Shown here: positions 5,904 to 11,913 of the stretch, piece after piece
Layout of the letters: each line of letters opens with the position of its first letter
Numbering within the stretch: the stretch's first letter is position 1
From: an uncultured Lachnospiraceae bacterium
GTDB taxonomy: Bacteria; Bacillota; Clostridia; Lachnospirales; Lachnospiraceae
Direction: 5' to 3'
Length of the DNA stretch: 11,913 nucleotides
Assembly (NCBI GenBank): GCA_947177105.1
Contig: CAMWTF010000040.1
Span: 1 to 11,913 of the forward strand
The notes under the pieces: generated by a model
What the model was told of the DNA's origin: nothing
Database searches by the model: none
What the model saw: the letters and a program-made list of their open reading frames with translations, nothing else
Program-made: the position numbers and the translations under genes

Positions 5904-7904
5904 CTATTCGGAACACTCCTGATAGTACCGGGCCTGGGCCTGCCACAGACGCTGGTAGGGACCTTGCTCCTCCTGCACCAGCTGTCGGTGGGTTCCAAGC
6001 TGCACCAGTCGGCCCTGGGAAAAAACCGCCACACGGTCACAGTATCTGCAAGTGGACAGGCGGTGGCTGATGGAGAGCAGCGTCTGCCCTTTTCCGCAGG
6101 GCGGCTCCAGATTCCTAAACAGCTGTTCATAGATTTCCGCCTCTGCGTATGGGTCCAACGCCGCCGTGGGTTCATCCAGAATCAGCACCGCGCCGTCCTT
6201 ATACAAGGCCCTTGCGATGGCTACCTTCTGAGCTTCCCCGCCGGACAGCCGGACGCCGTCCTCCTCGTAGTCCGCGGTGAGCGCCTGATCCAGTCCCCGG
6301 GGCAGACTCTCCAGTCTGCTTTGCAGCCCCGCCTGTATCAACGCTTTCTCCACACGCTGCCGGTCAAAATCACGGCAGGCTGCCACATTGGAACCCAGCG
6401 AAAAGGCAAACAGAGAGAAATCCTGAAATACTGTGGACAGAAGCTGCTGATACTCCTCCGCGGAGTAAGACCAGATATCTCTGCCGTTTACCAGAATCTG
6501 CCCTTTCGTAGGACGGTACAGACGACACAGCAGCTTGATCAACGTGGTCTTACCGGAACCGTTCTCCCCCACAATGGCCAGCTTCTCCCCGCCATAGACA
6601 GTCAGATTTATATCCTGCAGCACTCTTTCCTCGCTGCCGGGGTAACAAAAGCTCACGTGGTCAAAGCATATCTCCCATACCGGTGTCTTAGCTGTGTTCA
6701 CAATCCGCCCCTGCTGCCCGTCAGCGTGGTTGTTTTGATCTGCCGTCCGTATGTTTTCATCTGTTGTGCCTTCCTTTGCGCCGTCCGCCCGTTTTTCCCA
6801 CGCTCCCTCTGCCCGGCCCGGGAGCATTTGTCCGTTCACGGAAGAGCAGGAAATATCCTCTCCCTCCTCCGGCAGGTCCATATAGGCGAAGTAGTGCGTC
6901 AGATGGGTATTGTTGTTGCGCAGATCAGTAAATATCTCCGCCATATTGCTGAGGGATAAAATCAGAGAGGTCACGGCGGAGTAGACCACCAGAACATCCC
7001 CCACAGGCACACGCCCCTGCAGGGACTGCGCCGCCACCAGCCCATAGACGGCCAGTCCGCATATGCCCGTACACAACAGCTTCACACTGCCGTAAAAGGT
7101 GTCCGCCCGCATCTCCCTTCTTTTCCCTCTGGCAAAGGGCTCATAGCACTTCTTTTGGCTCTCCGCCAGCACCAGCTGCTTTTGCCGGAAAATCCGAATA
7201 TCCATACCCATGTTCTCGTCCGGCAGATAATTCATTGTATAATAATCCCCATATCGTTGGTACACCGCTCCCTGTTCAAAGATCTGGTAGCCCACGTCCC
7301 AGCGCCGGGAAGTCAAACGACAGGAGATCCAGGTACAAAGCGCCACCAGTATCAGCAGCACCGGCAGCACACCCAGCGCCATATGCACCCCATAGCGGAC
7401 ACACAATAGCAGGGCAATGGTCCCTGTACACAGATTGCCGTATATAACCTCCATATCCCAGTAGAGGCTGGCCATGCCTGCCCCGGAGACACTGATGCTG
7501 CCCGACACCTGATCCCGCAGGTTCCTTACCTCCTCTCCTTCCAGCAACTCGTAGACAAGCCCATATGCCTTATCCGTCAGATGGATCTCATGGGCGGCGA
7601 ACAGATCGCTGTAGCCCACGGAGATCCTGGCCTCCAGTATGCTTTTCGCCAGAGTCAGCAAAAAGACAATCGCTACGGACACCGCCACATACAAAAACAA
7701 CTTCTCCAGGCATCTGTCCCCTGTCAGTTCCCCCAGTATGCCCGCCATGGCAATGACCGCCACATAGGGGCAGACCGCCCCCAACAGACTCCTGCCCGCC
7801 ACGTATTGCAGCTGCCCCGGCAGAATACGGTTAAATTCCCGAAGGCCCCTGTGTATCAGTTTCATATCTTCTTTCAATGTACGTCCGTTTTTATTCCAAC
7901 TCAT
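5904..7904 (-). CDS. ABC exporter half-transporter (membrane domain fused to ATPase), second subunit
   Basis: The 666-residue protein has about six membrane helices in residues 35-325 and an ATPase domain from about 409. The ATPase shows the aromatic residue before the nucleotide (FCYPG), Walker A GENGSGKTT (446-454), Q-loop VFQDF with Gln494, signature LSGGE (553-557), Walker B VLILDEP (574-580) with catalytic Glu, and switch ISHRL with His614. All catalytic motifs are intact. An unusual, hydrophilic, low-complexity insert of about 60 residues (roughly 346-408, rich in G, A, E, D, N) sits between the two domains. The ATG at 7902-7904 overlaps the upstream gene's stop as ATGA, with AGAGG a few bases before; the TTG start eight codons upstream is unnecessary. 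It is translationally coupled to its partner and probably forms a heterodimeric exporter in the cytoplasmic membrane. Cargo is unknown. Confidence 0.9.
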   Translation of the reverse strand: MSWNKNGRTLKEDMKLIHRGLREFNRILPGQLQYVAGRSLLGAVCPYVAVIAMAGILGELTGDRCLEKLFLYVAVSVAIVFLLTLAKSILEARISVGYSDLFAAHEIHLTDKAYGLVYELLEGEEVRNLRDQVSGSISVSGAGMASLYWDMEVIYGNLCTGTIALLLCVRYGVHMALGVLPVLLILVALCTWISCRLTSRRWDVGYQIFEQGAVYQRYGDYYTMNYLPDENMGMDIRIFRQKQLVLAESQKKCYEPFARGKRREMRADTFYGSVKLLCTGICGLAVYGLVAAQSLQGRVPVGDVLVVYSAVTSLILSLSNMAEIFTDLRNNNTHLTHYFAYMDLPEEGEDISCSSVNGQMLPGRAEGAWEKRADGAKEGTTDENIRTADQNNHADGQQGRIVNTAKTPVWEICFDHVSFCYPGSEERVLQDINLTVYGGEKLAIVGENGSGKTTLIKLLCRLYRPTKGQILVNGRDIWSYSAEEYQQLLSTVFQDFSLFAFSLGSNVAACRDFDRQRVEKALIQAGLQSRLESLPRGLDQALTADYEEDGVRLSGGEAQKVAIARALYKDGAVLILDEPTAALDPYAEAEIYEQLFRNLEPPCGKGQTLLSISHRLSTCRYCDRVAVFSQGRLVQLGTHRQLVQEEQGPYQRLWQAQARYYQECSE

Positions 7905-9787
7905 ATCCTTACCTCTTTTCCGTTCCAATCACTATTTGCATGTGCCGTATCCAGGCGCCCCTCGTCCTCCTGATAATACCGGCTCTGCACCCGGAACATC
8001 TCCGCGTATTTACCATTCAGGGCCAGCAGCTGTTCATGGGTGCCGCTCTCCGCCACGCGCCCCTCCTCCAGCAGTATAATCCGGTCACAGAACCGGGTGG
8101 AGGCCAGCCTGTGGGAGATAAAGACGGCTGTCTTGCCGGCTGTGAACTGCTGATACTGCTCATAGATCTCCTGCTCCGCCAGCGGATCCAGCGCGGCGGT
8201 GGGTTCGTCCAGCACCAGCACCGGGGCATCCTTGTACAGCGCCCGGGCCAGCAAAAGCCGCTGCAGCTGCCCGCCGGACAACTCTGTTCCCTGCTGCGTG
8301 ATCCGTTTGACCAGGCAGGTATCCGCCCCCTTGGGCAGAGATTTGATTTTCTCCTCCAGCCCCGCAGCCCGTATGCAACGCCACAGGCGCTCTTCATCCA
8401 CGCCGCCTGTGGTGTTCAGCGCTATATTGTCCGCCACGCTCACCGGCAATGCCCCCGAACTCTGGAAAACAGCCGAAAACAGTTCGTAATAATCCCGGGG
8501 CACAGAGGATGCCTGGCGTAAGCTGAAGTTTACGCCGCCGGATGTGCCGCCCACCAGAATCTCCCCCTGCTGAGGATGCAGCAGGCCGCACAGAAGCTTG
8601 ACCAGAGTTGTCTTGCCTGCCCCGTTGCCGCCCACCACGGCCAGTCTTTCCCCCGGTGCAATCTCCAGGTTCAGATGCGCAAACACTTGATGTTTGCGCT
8701 CTTCGCCATCTTCTCCCACCTCAGTGTAGGCGTAGGACACATCCCGAAACCGAAAGCCTATGCCCCCTTTGGTCAGTCCCTCAACGCTTGACAGACCATC
8801 AAGTTCCGCCCGCCCCTGCACGGCACCGTCCTCCGGCTTTTGTGCCATGGCCAGTTCCATGTATTCCCGGTAATCTTTCACAAAGTTCCGGGCCTCCTGC
8901 AGCTGGGATATACTGTCCGTCAAGCGGCTGAGCCATCCGCCCAGCCCTGTGATAGCCGTAAAATACAGAGCAAAGTCTCCCACGGACATATGCCTGTGAA
9001 AAAAGGAATACAACAGATACACGTAGGCGCAGCCGTCCCGGACCAGAATCAGCGCGCTGCTAAACAACAGCTTCTTTTGCTCATATCCCGCCGTCACCTG
9101 CTCCAGCCGGCGCTTTTGACCCAGGGCCAGCCGGGCCATCTCCCGCAGCCATCCTGCCATATTATATACGCGGATATCTTTCCCCTCCTGAAGGCCCCGG
9201 GTACCATAGGCGATGTAGTTCAGCCTGCGCCCTGCCTCCGCTTTCTCCTGCTTCAGGGACTGCTTCCTGCGTTCCGTGCGGATGCTCTGCCCCAATTCCA
9301 GGCCAAACAGGGCCAGAAGCGCTAGTACTGCCAGCGGGTGTAAGGTACAAAGAACTGTGCTGTAGGCCAGCAGTCCCCCCGCCGCCGCAAACAGCGCCGT
9401 CAGCCGGGGCAGATAAGTCACCATACCCCAGTTGGGGCCGCTCACCGCCTGTCTGGCTTTTTCCATCAGCACCTTTCCCTGATGGGATGAAAAAAGTTCA
9501 TAATCCATCTCCATGGTTTTCTCCTCCCAGGCCGGTATCAGCCGGGTGTAAAGCCTGGTCTGGGCATATGCGGTGATGAGATTCTGCATGGCCAGATTGA
9601 CCACGGTCAAAAGCAGCCACAGACCGCCCACTAAAAAGAGCTTTCTGAGAAGTTCCTGCACAGGAAGCTGTACTGTGACACAGTCCAAAACCATTTTGGG
9701 AAGATAGAGCGCAACCAGCGACAGACTGACCGCCGCCGCACTCCCCAGAAGCGACAGCATTCCGCATAATAATTTATGTTTTTTCAT
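7901..9787 (-). CDS. ABC exporter half-transporter (membrane domain fused to ATPase), first subunit
   Basis: The 628-residue protein has membrane helices at about 8-34, 50-72, 128-148, 150-168, 241-263 and 268-290, then an ATPase domain from about 345. The ATPase shows Walker A GGNGAGKTT (386-394), Q-loop VFQSS with Gln442, signature LSGGQ (503-507), Walker B VLVLDEP (523-529) with catalytic Glu, and ISHRL with His559. Nothing essential is missing. The chosen start, ATG 9785-9787, follows AGAGG with a five-base gap; an in-frame ATG six codons upstream (9803-9805) has no ribosome binding site. It lies first in a two-gene operon, overlapping the next gene by four bases (ATGA). A leader of about 400 nt with an intrinsic terminator precedes it. 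The pairing resembles multidrug or peptide heterodimeric exporters; no precursor peptide or maturation enzyme lies nearby, so drug or metabolite efflux seems likelier than bacteriocin export. Confidence 0.9.
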   Translation of the reverse strand: MKKHKLLCGMLSLLGSAAAVSLSLVALYLPKMVLDCVTVQLPVQELLRKLFLVGGLWLLLTVVNLAMQNLITAYAQTRLYTRLIPAWEEKTMEMDYELFSSHQGKVLMEKARQAVSGPNWGMVTYLPRLTALFAAAGGLLAYSTVLCTLHPLAVLALLALFGLELGQSIRTERRKQSLKQEKAEAGRRLNYIAYGTRGLQEGKDIRVYNMAGWLREMARLALGQKRRLEQVTAGYEQKKLLFSSALILVRDGCAYVYLLYSFFHRHMSVGDFALYFTAITGLGGWLSRLTDSISQLQEARNFVKDYREYMELAMAQKPEDGAVQGRAELDGLSSVEGLTKGGIGFRFRDVSYAYTEVGEDGEERKHQVFAHLNLEIAPGERLAVVGGNGAGKTTLVKLLCGLLHPQQGEILVGGTSGGVNFSLRQASSVPRDYYELFSAVFQSSGALPVSVADNIALNTTGGVDEERLWRCIRAAGLEEKIKSLPKGADTCLVKRITQQGTELSGGQLQRLLLARALYKDAPVLVLDEPTAALDPLAEQEIYEQYQQFTAGKTAVFISHRLASTRFCDRIILLEEGRVAESGTHEQLLALNGKYAEMFRVQSRYYQEDEGRLDTAHANSDWNGKEVRI

Positions 9788-9867
9788 AGATACCTCTTTC
9801 TGCATGTTCGGAAATCAGTATAAAAGTATACCTGCAACCAACTCCCGATGTATTGGCTTGTTCATTT

Positions 9868-9933
9868 TCAGTTTCTATCTACACGAAAAAAGCTGCGGTT
9901 TACCCGCAGCCAATACACAACATACCTGTTCAT
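9868..9933 (-). CDS. Possible 21-residue leader peptide running through the attenuator terminator
   Basis: On the minus strand an ATG at 9931-9933 opens MNRYVVYWLR followed by VNRSFFRVDRN and a TGA at 9868-9870. The frame crosses the whole terminator stem and U-run, so ribosomes translating it would melt the terminator. No ribosome binding site is visible before the ATG, which lowers confidence. Two other frames are also open here: a GTG-started 20-residue frame, and MLCIGCG starting at 9926 within the same segment. I list the longest as a candidate only. Confidence 0.3.
   Translation of the reverse strand: MNRYVVYWLRVNRSFFRVDRN
9886..9910 (-). terminator. Intrinsic terminator within the ABC operon leader (attenuator)
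   Basis: On the minus strand GCTGCGG (9910-9904) pairs perfectly with CCGCAGC (9898-9892) around GTAAA and is followed at once by six T (9891-9886). This is a textbook factor-independent terminator. It stands about 100 bases before the first exporter gene and about 280 bases after the promoter, so most transcripts should stop here unless something prevents hairpin formation. A perfect ten-base inverted repeat also flanks it (9849-9858 with 9908-9917), sharing three bases with the 5' arm. Confidence 0.85.
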
Positions 9934-10007
9934 CCACGCAGACCGGAAATACCCTGTTTTCTGCACGGAAAATAAATCTCCTATCCGGGGAGATGAGTAT
10001 GTCGTAT
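9915..10007 (-). ncRNA. Three-way-junction leader RNA directly upstream of the terminator
   Basis: In the minus-strand transcript an 11-pair closing stem joins 10007-9997 to 9925-9915 (two G-U pairs). It encloses a hairpin ATCTCC/GGAGAT with a seven-base loop (9994-9976) and a nine-pair stem 9968-9960 with 9942-9934 (two G-U pairs, 17-base loop). The closing stem ends five bases before the terminator stem. Every non-standard pair is G-U only when read on the minus strand, which supports real RNA structure in this direction. Upstream in the same leader lie further hairpins at 10033-10057 (ATAG-ACGGG with CCCGT-CTAT, two-base bulge), 10120-10133 and about 10155-10178. The arrangement of junction then terminator is that of a riboswitch or ribosome-controlled attenuator. 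I do not recognise it as a known riboswitch class. Confidence 0.55.
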
Positions 10008-10069
10008 GTCATTACGGGAAAATGCATTACAAATAGACGGGCTTACCCCGTTCCTATCTGCTTCTTTAA

Positions 10070-10102
10070 CTAACGCATTCTTCCGCATACGAAAATTAAC
10101 AC
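10070..10102 (-). CDS. Short leader ORF (10 residues) in the ABC operon leader
   Basis: GTG at 10100-10102 opens a frame reading MLIFVCGRMR and stopping with TAG at 10070-10072. A GAGAGGG ribosome binding site (10110-10116) precedes it with an ideal seven-base gap, and a small hairpin (10120-10133) stands just before that. The position, about 90 bases after the predicted transcription start and upstream of the structured region and terminator, is where ribosome-sensing attenuators carry a leader peptide. The opening M-L-hydrophobic-F resembles that of the ErmB leader (MLVFQMR), but ten residues are too few to claim kinship. Confidence 0.45.
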   Translation of the reverse strand: MLIFVCGRMR

Positions 10103-10198
10103 GACAACACCCTCTCGCAACTCATTGTTGAGTAATCTATGATTTTTGTACTTCTACTTACATCCTTACAATAAGTAAAATGCAAAGATGTTTTTTAT

Positions 10199-10227
10199 AT
10201 TGTAGCATATGTCCATCCAATCCGCAA
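10199..10227 (-). promoter_or_regulatory. Promoter of the ABC exporter operon
   Basis: On the minus strand TTGCGG (10222-10227) is followed by exactly 17 bases and TACAAT (10199-10204), with a TG one base before the -10 element (extended -10). TACAAT matches the consensus at five of six positions. Transcription would start near 10192, giving a leader of about 400 nt before the first exporter gene. Confidence 0.6.
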
Positions 10228-10288
10228 GTGTGGTTTTTAATGTTTTATCAACTATTCGTCTGAAGCGTCCCTTGCTGGCTGACCTCTT

Positions 10289-10358
10289 AGATTTTCCTTT
10301 CCGCACAGTGCATGTTGCCCGATTATGCGACATGTACTGTGCGGGAATTGGAAAATCT
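10289..10358 (+). repeat. Long imperfect palindrome between the DUF gene and the ABC operon promoter
   Basis: AGATTTTCC (10289-10297) is complementary to GGAAAATCT (10350-10358). After a small asymmetric internal loop, an 18-base arm (10301-10318) is complementary to 10327-10344, with two G-U pairs in plus-strand sense and an eight-base loop. The total is 27 pairs. It starts five bases beyond the stop of the minus-strand gene at 10364. No U-run follows on either strand, so it is not a standard terminator; a REP-like or MITE-like element or an mRNA-end stabiliser are alternatives. The remaining 10228-10288 shows no gene. Confidence 0.6.
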
Positions 10359-10363
10359 TAACG

Positions 10364-10792
10364 TTAGTCAGTATATATTCCCCGCAGCTGTGCCAGGATA
10401 TATTTCACACGCTGCATCGCATTATCAATCTGATTCTTGGCATTGTTGATTCGTGACTGTACCAGCAGGTCCGCCAGCAGTCCGTCAAAAAAGTAATCCG
10501 CAAAGCCAAGCAGATCCCCTGTCTCCACCTTCAAGTCCCCCAGTTCCTGCACATCATGCAGTTCCCTCTGAAAAGATATCAGCGCCGTCCTGGCCGCCTG
10601 AATCTGCTCGTTGGCCTGGTTCATCTTGGAGTGCTTGACAAATGTGGTGAGCAGCCCCCCTCCAAAAATATCCAGCAGCCCCCAGTTGCCGGCGCTGCCC
10701 AGATAATCCTTGGCGTTTTCCAGACACCGCAGCGCCTCATTCCCCGCCTGTATGGCTTCGCTGATCTCCCTTTGCCGAGACAAATTTGACAT
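10364..10792 (-). CDS. Small protein of unknown function with an internal duplication
   Basis: The 142-residue, mostly helical protein has no signal peptide and no catalytic motif I recognise. Residues 39-67 (LLDIFGGGLLTTFVKHSKMN then QANEQIQAA) and 97-125 (FADYFFDGLLADLLVQSRIN then NAKNQIDNA) align without gaps, so the protein is probably two copies of a helix-glycine-helix unit. Each copy carries an amphipathic/hydrophobic patch around GLL followed by a polar helix with N, Q and A. This could suggest membrane-surface association or a helical bundle. The start at ATG 10790-10792 is chosen for the strong AGGAGG eight bases before it; an upstream ATG at 10837 lacks one. A near-palindromic hairpin (GGAG-TCT/AGA-CTCC, 10811-10828) stands just upstream of that site. 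It may be a single-gene unit, with its own promoter upstream and the long palindrome after its stop. Confidence 0.75.
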   Translation of the reverse strand: MSNLSRQREISEAIQAGNEALRCLENAKDYLGSAGNWGLLDIFGGGLLTTFVKHSKMNQANEQIQAARTALISFQRELHDVQELGDLKVETGDLLGFADYFFDGLLADLLVQSRINNAKNQIDNAMQRVKYILAQLRGIYTD

Positions 10793-10860
10793 ACCGTTTT
10801 CCTCCTGTTGGAGATCTTCAGACCTCCAGTTTTGCATGTTCCCAATGCTGTTTTACAGAT

Positions 10861-10889
10861 ATTATATCTAAGGCAGCATGCGGAAAACA
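10861..10889 (-). promoter_or_regulatory. Possible promoter of the 142-residue protein gene
   Basis: A perfect TATAAT (10861-10866, minus strand) lies about 70 bases before the start codon. The hexamer 17 bases upstream is TGTTTT (10884-10889), a poor -35, so an activator might be needed or the match may be chance. The hairpin at 10811-10828 would fall within the resulting leader. Confidence 0.4.
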
Positions 10890-10934
10890 GAGAAGAAATA
10901 TGCACTTTAAGACAGGATAACGGTCATTTGCGCG

Positions 10935-11519
10935 TCACATATTCAGCCTGCAGATCATCTCGTGCCATTGCTCCCCGCCCCAGGAGGATTGGGCTATACC
11001 CCTGTCTTCAAATCCCATCTTTTCATACATCTTTATCTTGGAGTCCAGGCATGTCAGGATAGCCGCCTTCCTGCCCCGCTCCCGTTCCCTGCGCAGATAT
11101 TGGAACATGATTGCCCTGGCCAGGCCCTGCCCGCGATATTCCGGGAGTACGTCCAGTCCAAGAAGCATCACGTTCCTTCCGGCAGGATCATACAGCTTTG
11201 CGTCGGTAAAAAACTCGTCTCGGAAAACACACTCCTCCGTGGACAGACCATTCAAAAAGCCTGCTATCTTTCCGGATTGCCTGTCTATGGCCACCAGAAA
11301 CAGTTCCGAAGCCGTTAAAACCCTCTCCCTCATCATCTTCTCACTGCATGCCTCGTTGGGCGGGAAACAGATTTCCTCGATCCCGGCCGCCTGATCCGCC
11401 TCCCCGGGAAGAATGTTTCTGAATTGGAATCTCTGCTCTATTTCCCTGTCTATCGTATCGTATTTCTCCAAAAGCGTTTTTACCCGTTCCGCCTCTTCGT
11501 GTGTCTTGTGTTGCTCCAT
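10935..11519 (-). CDS. GNAT-family N-acetyltransferase, AANAT-like
   Basis: The 194-residue protein should transfer an acetyl group from acetyl-CoA to an amine. An extra charged helix of about 30 residues precedes the GNAT fold. The fold shows CFPPNEACSEKMMRER (51-66), the 'FP-x-x-E-A-x-S' start typical of arylalkylamine-acetyltransferase-like members. Motif A is LGLDVLPEYRGQGLARAIM (119-137) with the acetyl-CoA pyrophosphate loop RGQGLA. Motif B is CLDSKIKMYEKMGFEDRG (157-174) with Tyr165. The start ATG 11517-11519 has only a weak ribosome binding site (a G-rich GGACGGG is about 11 bases away), and no better start is visible. It lies 60 bp after another acetyltransferase gene on the same strand, possibly in one transcript. 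The substrate cannot be read from the sequence. Confidence 0.85.
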   Translation of the reverse strand: MEQHKTHEEAERVKTLLEKYDTIDREIEQRFQFRNILPGEADQAAGIEEICFPPNEACSEKMMRERVLTASELFLVAIDRQSGKIAGFLNGLSTEECVFRDEFFTDAKLYDPAGRNVMLLGLDVLPEYRGQGLARAIMFQYLRRERERGRKAAILTCLDSKIKMYEKMGFEDRGIAQSSWGGEQWHEMICRLNM

Positions 11520-11579
11520 ATTGTCTTTTCCCGTCCTTTCATACCTACATAAAACCAGGTGATTGCAAATCTCCCGCCG

Positions 11580-11913
11580 CTAAATTCTATAACAATACTG
11601 GATTTCTCTCAGCTGCTTTCCCCCTATGGTGTCCTCCCTGGAACGGCCGCTTTCTAAAAAGCCAAACTTTTTGTAAAAGCGTCTCGCATTGTCGTTATCC
11701 GCAAGCACCCATAGATAAATATTGTCGAAACCCAGCTGTGCCAATTCTTTTGTAACAGCCTCCAGCAGTAATTTTCCATACCCTTTTCCCATGTACTCCG
11801 GCAGGAAATAAATAGAGATGACCTCTCCGAAATCAGACATTTCCGCCATGCGTCCCCTGCAAAAACTGGATGTGCCGATGAGCTCCCGGCCCTCCGCCGC
11901 CACCAACGTATGC
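11580..11913 (-). CDS. GNAT-family N-acetyltransferase, N-terminus beyond the window
   Basis: The reading frame runs off the right edge, so only the last 110 residues are seen. They include the central strand and acetyl-CoA loop, ISIYFLPEYMGKGYGKLLLE, with the G-K-G-Y-G pattern. The C-terminal motif is LWVLADNDNARRFYKKFGF, where N-x-x-A-x-x-F-Y is the usual family helix with the catalytic or structural Tyr. The end, GGKQLREIQYCYRI, is also typical of this family. It differs clearly from the neighbouring acetyltransferase and is not a recent duplicate. TTG and GTG codons near the edge (11904-11906, 11901-11903) are not believable starts because the sequence before them still reads as protein. 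Confidence 0.85.
   Translation of the reverse strand, partial: HTLVAAEGRELIGTSSFCRGRMAEMSDFGEVISIYFLPEYMGKGYGKLLLEAVTKELAQLGFDNIYLWVLADNDNARRFYKKFGFLESGRSREDTIGGKQLREIQYCYRI

Noticed and set aside
5964..6959. 331-residue plus-strand ORF
   Set aside because: It lies antisense to the ATPase domain of the second exporter subunit, has no recognisable motifs or ribosome binding site, and is an expected shadow of GC-rich coding sequence.
7877..8521. 214-residue plus-strand ORF
   Set aside because: It is antisense to the ATPase domain of the first exporter subunit and its composition is that of a shadow frame.
9804..10073. 89-residue plus-strand ORF in the exporter leader region
   Set aside because: No ribosome binding site; it runs opposite to the terminator and stems that make sense on the minus strand.
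9788..10192. T-box or a known riboswitch in the exporter leader
   Set aside because: No T-box AGGGUGGNACCGCG element, and I recognise no conserved core of a known riboswitch class; a covariance-model search could change this.
10289..10358. Long palindrome as terminator of the 142-residue protein gene
   Set aside because: Neither strand has a U-run directly after the stem.
11580..11906. TTG at the right edge as the true start of the second acetyltransferase
   Set aside because: Protein-like sequence continues beyond it to the window edge and the GNAT fold would lack its first strands.

Overview
The window looks like a chromosomal segment of a Gram-positive, low-to-medium-GC Clostridia, most likely a Lachnospiraceae-type gut anaerobe. 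The evidence is AGGAGG-like ribosome binding sites, a short type I glutamine synthetase followed by an ANTAR-domain regulator, a paired ABC exporter and a lipoprotein with a Gram-positive-style signal. This placement is inference from gene content; no marker gene fixes a species. I saw no rRNA, tRNA, CRISPR array, transposase or phage gene.

Layout, left to right. (1) 1-441: the tail-less end of a decayed secreted or hypothetical protein, minus strand. (2) 550-831: a small DUF4190-like membrane protein, minus. (3) 892-2221: a methyl-accepting chemotaxis protein pseudogene, minus, with three in-frame stops and two frameshifts but a preserved promoter and ribosome binding site. (4) 2369-4548: a nitrogen module on the plus strand, made of a strong promoter, a structured leader RNA, a 415-residue glutamine synthetase (glnA) and a 194-residue ANTAR RNA-binding regulator. 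The leader has a hairpin with a six-base loop of the ANTAR-target type (A at loop position 1, G at 4) that competes with a 24-pair hairpin, so the regulator may act on its own operon's leader. (5) 4539-5585: a lipoprotein with YD/RHS-like repeats, minus, convergent with and overlapping the ANTAR gene by 10 bp, preceded by a leader with competing inverted repeats. (6) 5904-9787: two half-transporter ABC exporter genes overlapping by ATGA, minus, very likely a heterodimer. (7) 9788-10227: a long (about 400 nt) leader for the exporter genes, with promoter, a short leader ORF with a good ribosome binding site, a three-way-junction fold and a textbook intrinsic terminator. This is an attenuator layout and the most striking regulatory region of the window. 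(8) 10289-10358: a long imperfect palindrome. (9) 10364-10792: a small protein of unknown function with an internal duplication, minus. (10) 10935-11913: two different GNAT acetyltransferases, the second cut by the window edge, minus.

Genes that probably work together: glnA, its leader and the ANTAR regulator form a nitrogen-control unit. The two ABC subunits and their attenuator form a regulated efflux unit; the arrangement resembles the known Bacillus subtilis BmrB-BmrCD logic (leader peptide, terminator, heterodimeric exporter), although no sequence homology to BmrB is claimed. The other genes look like unlinked neighbours.
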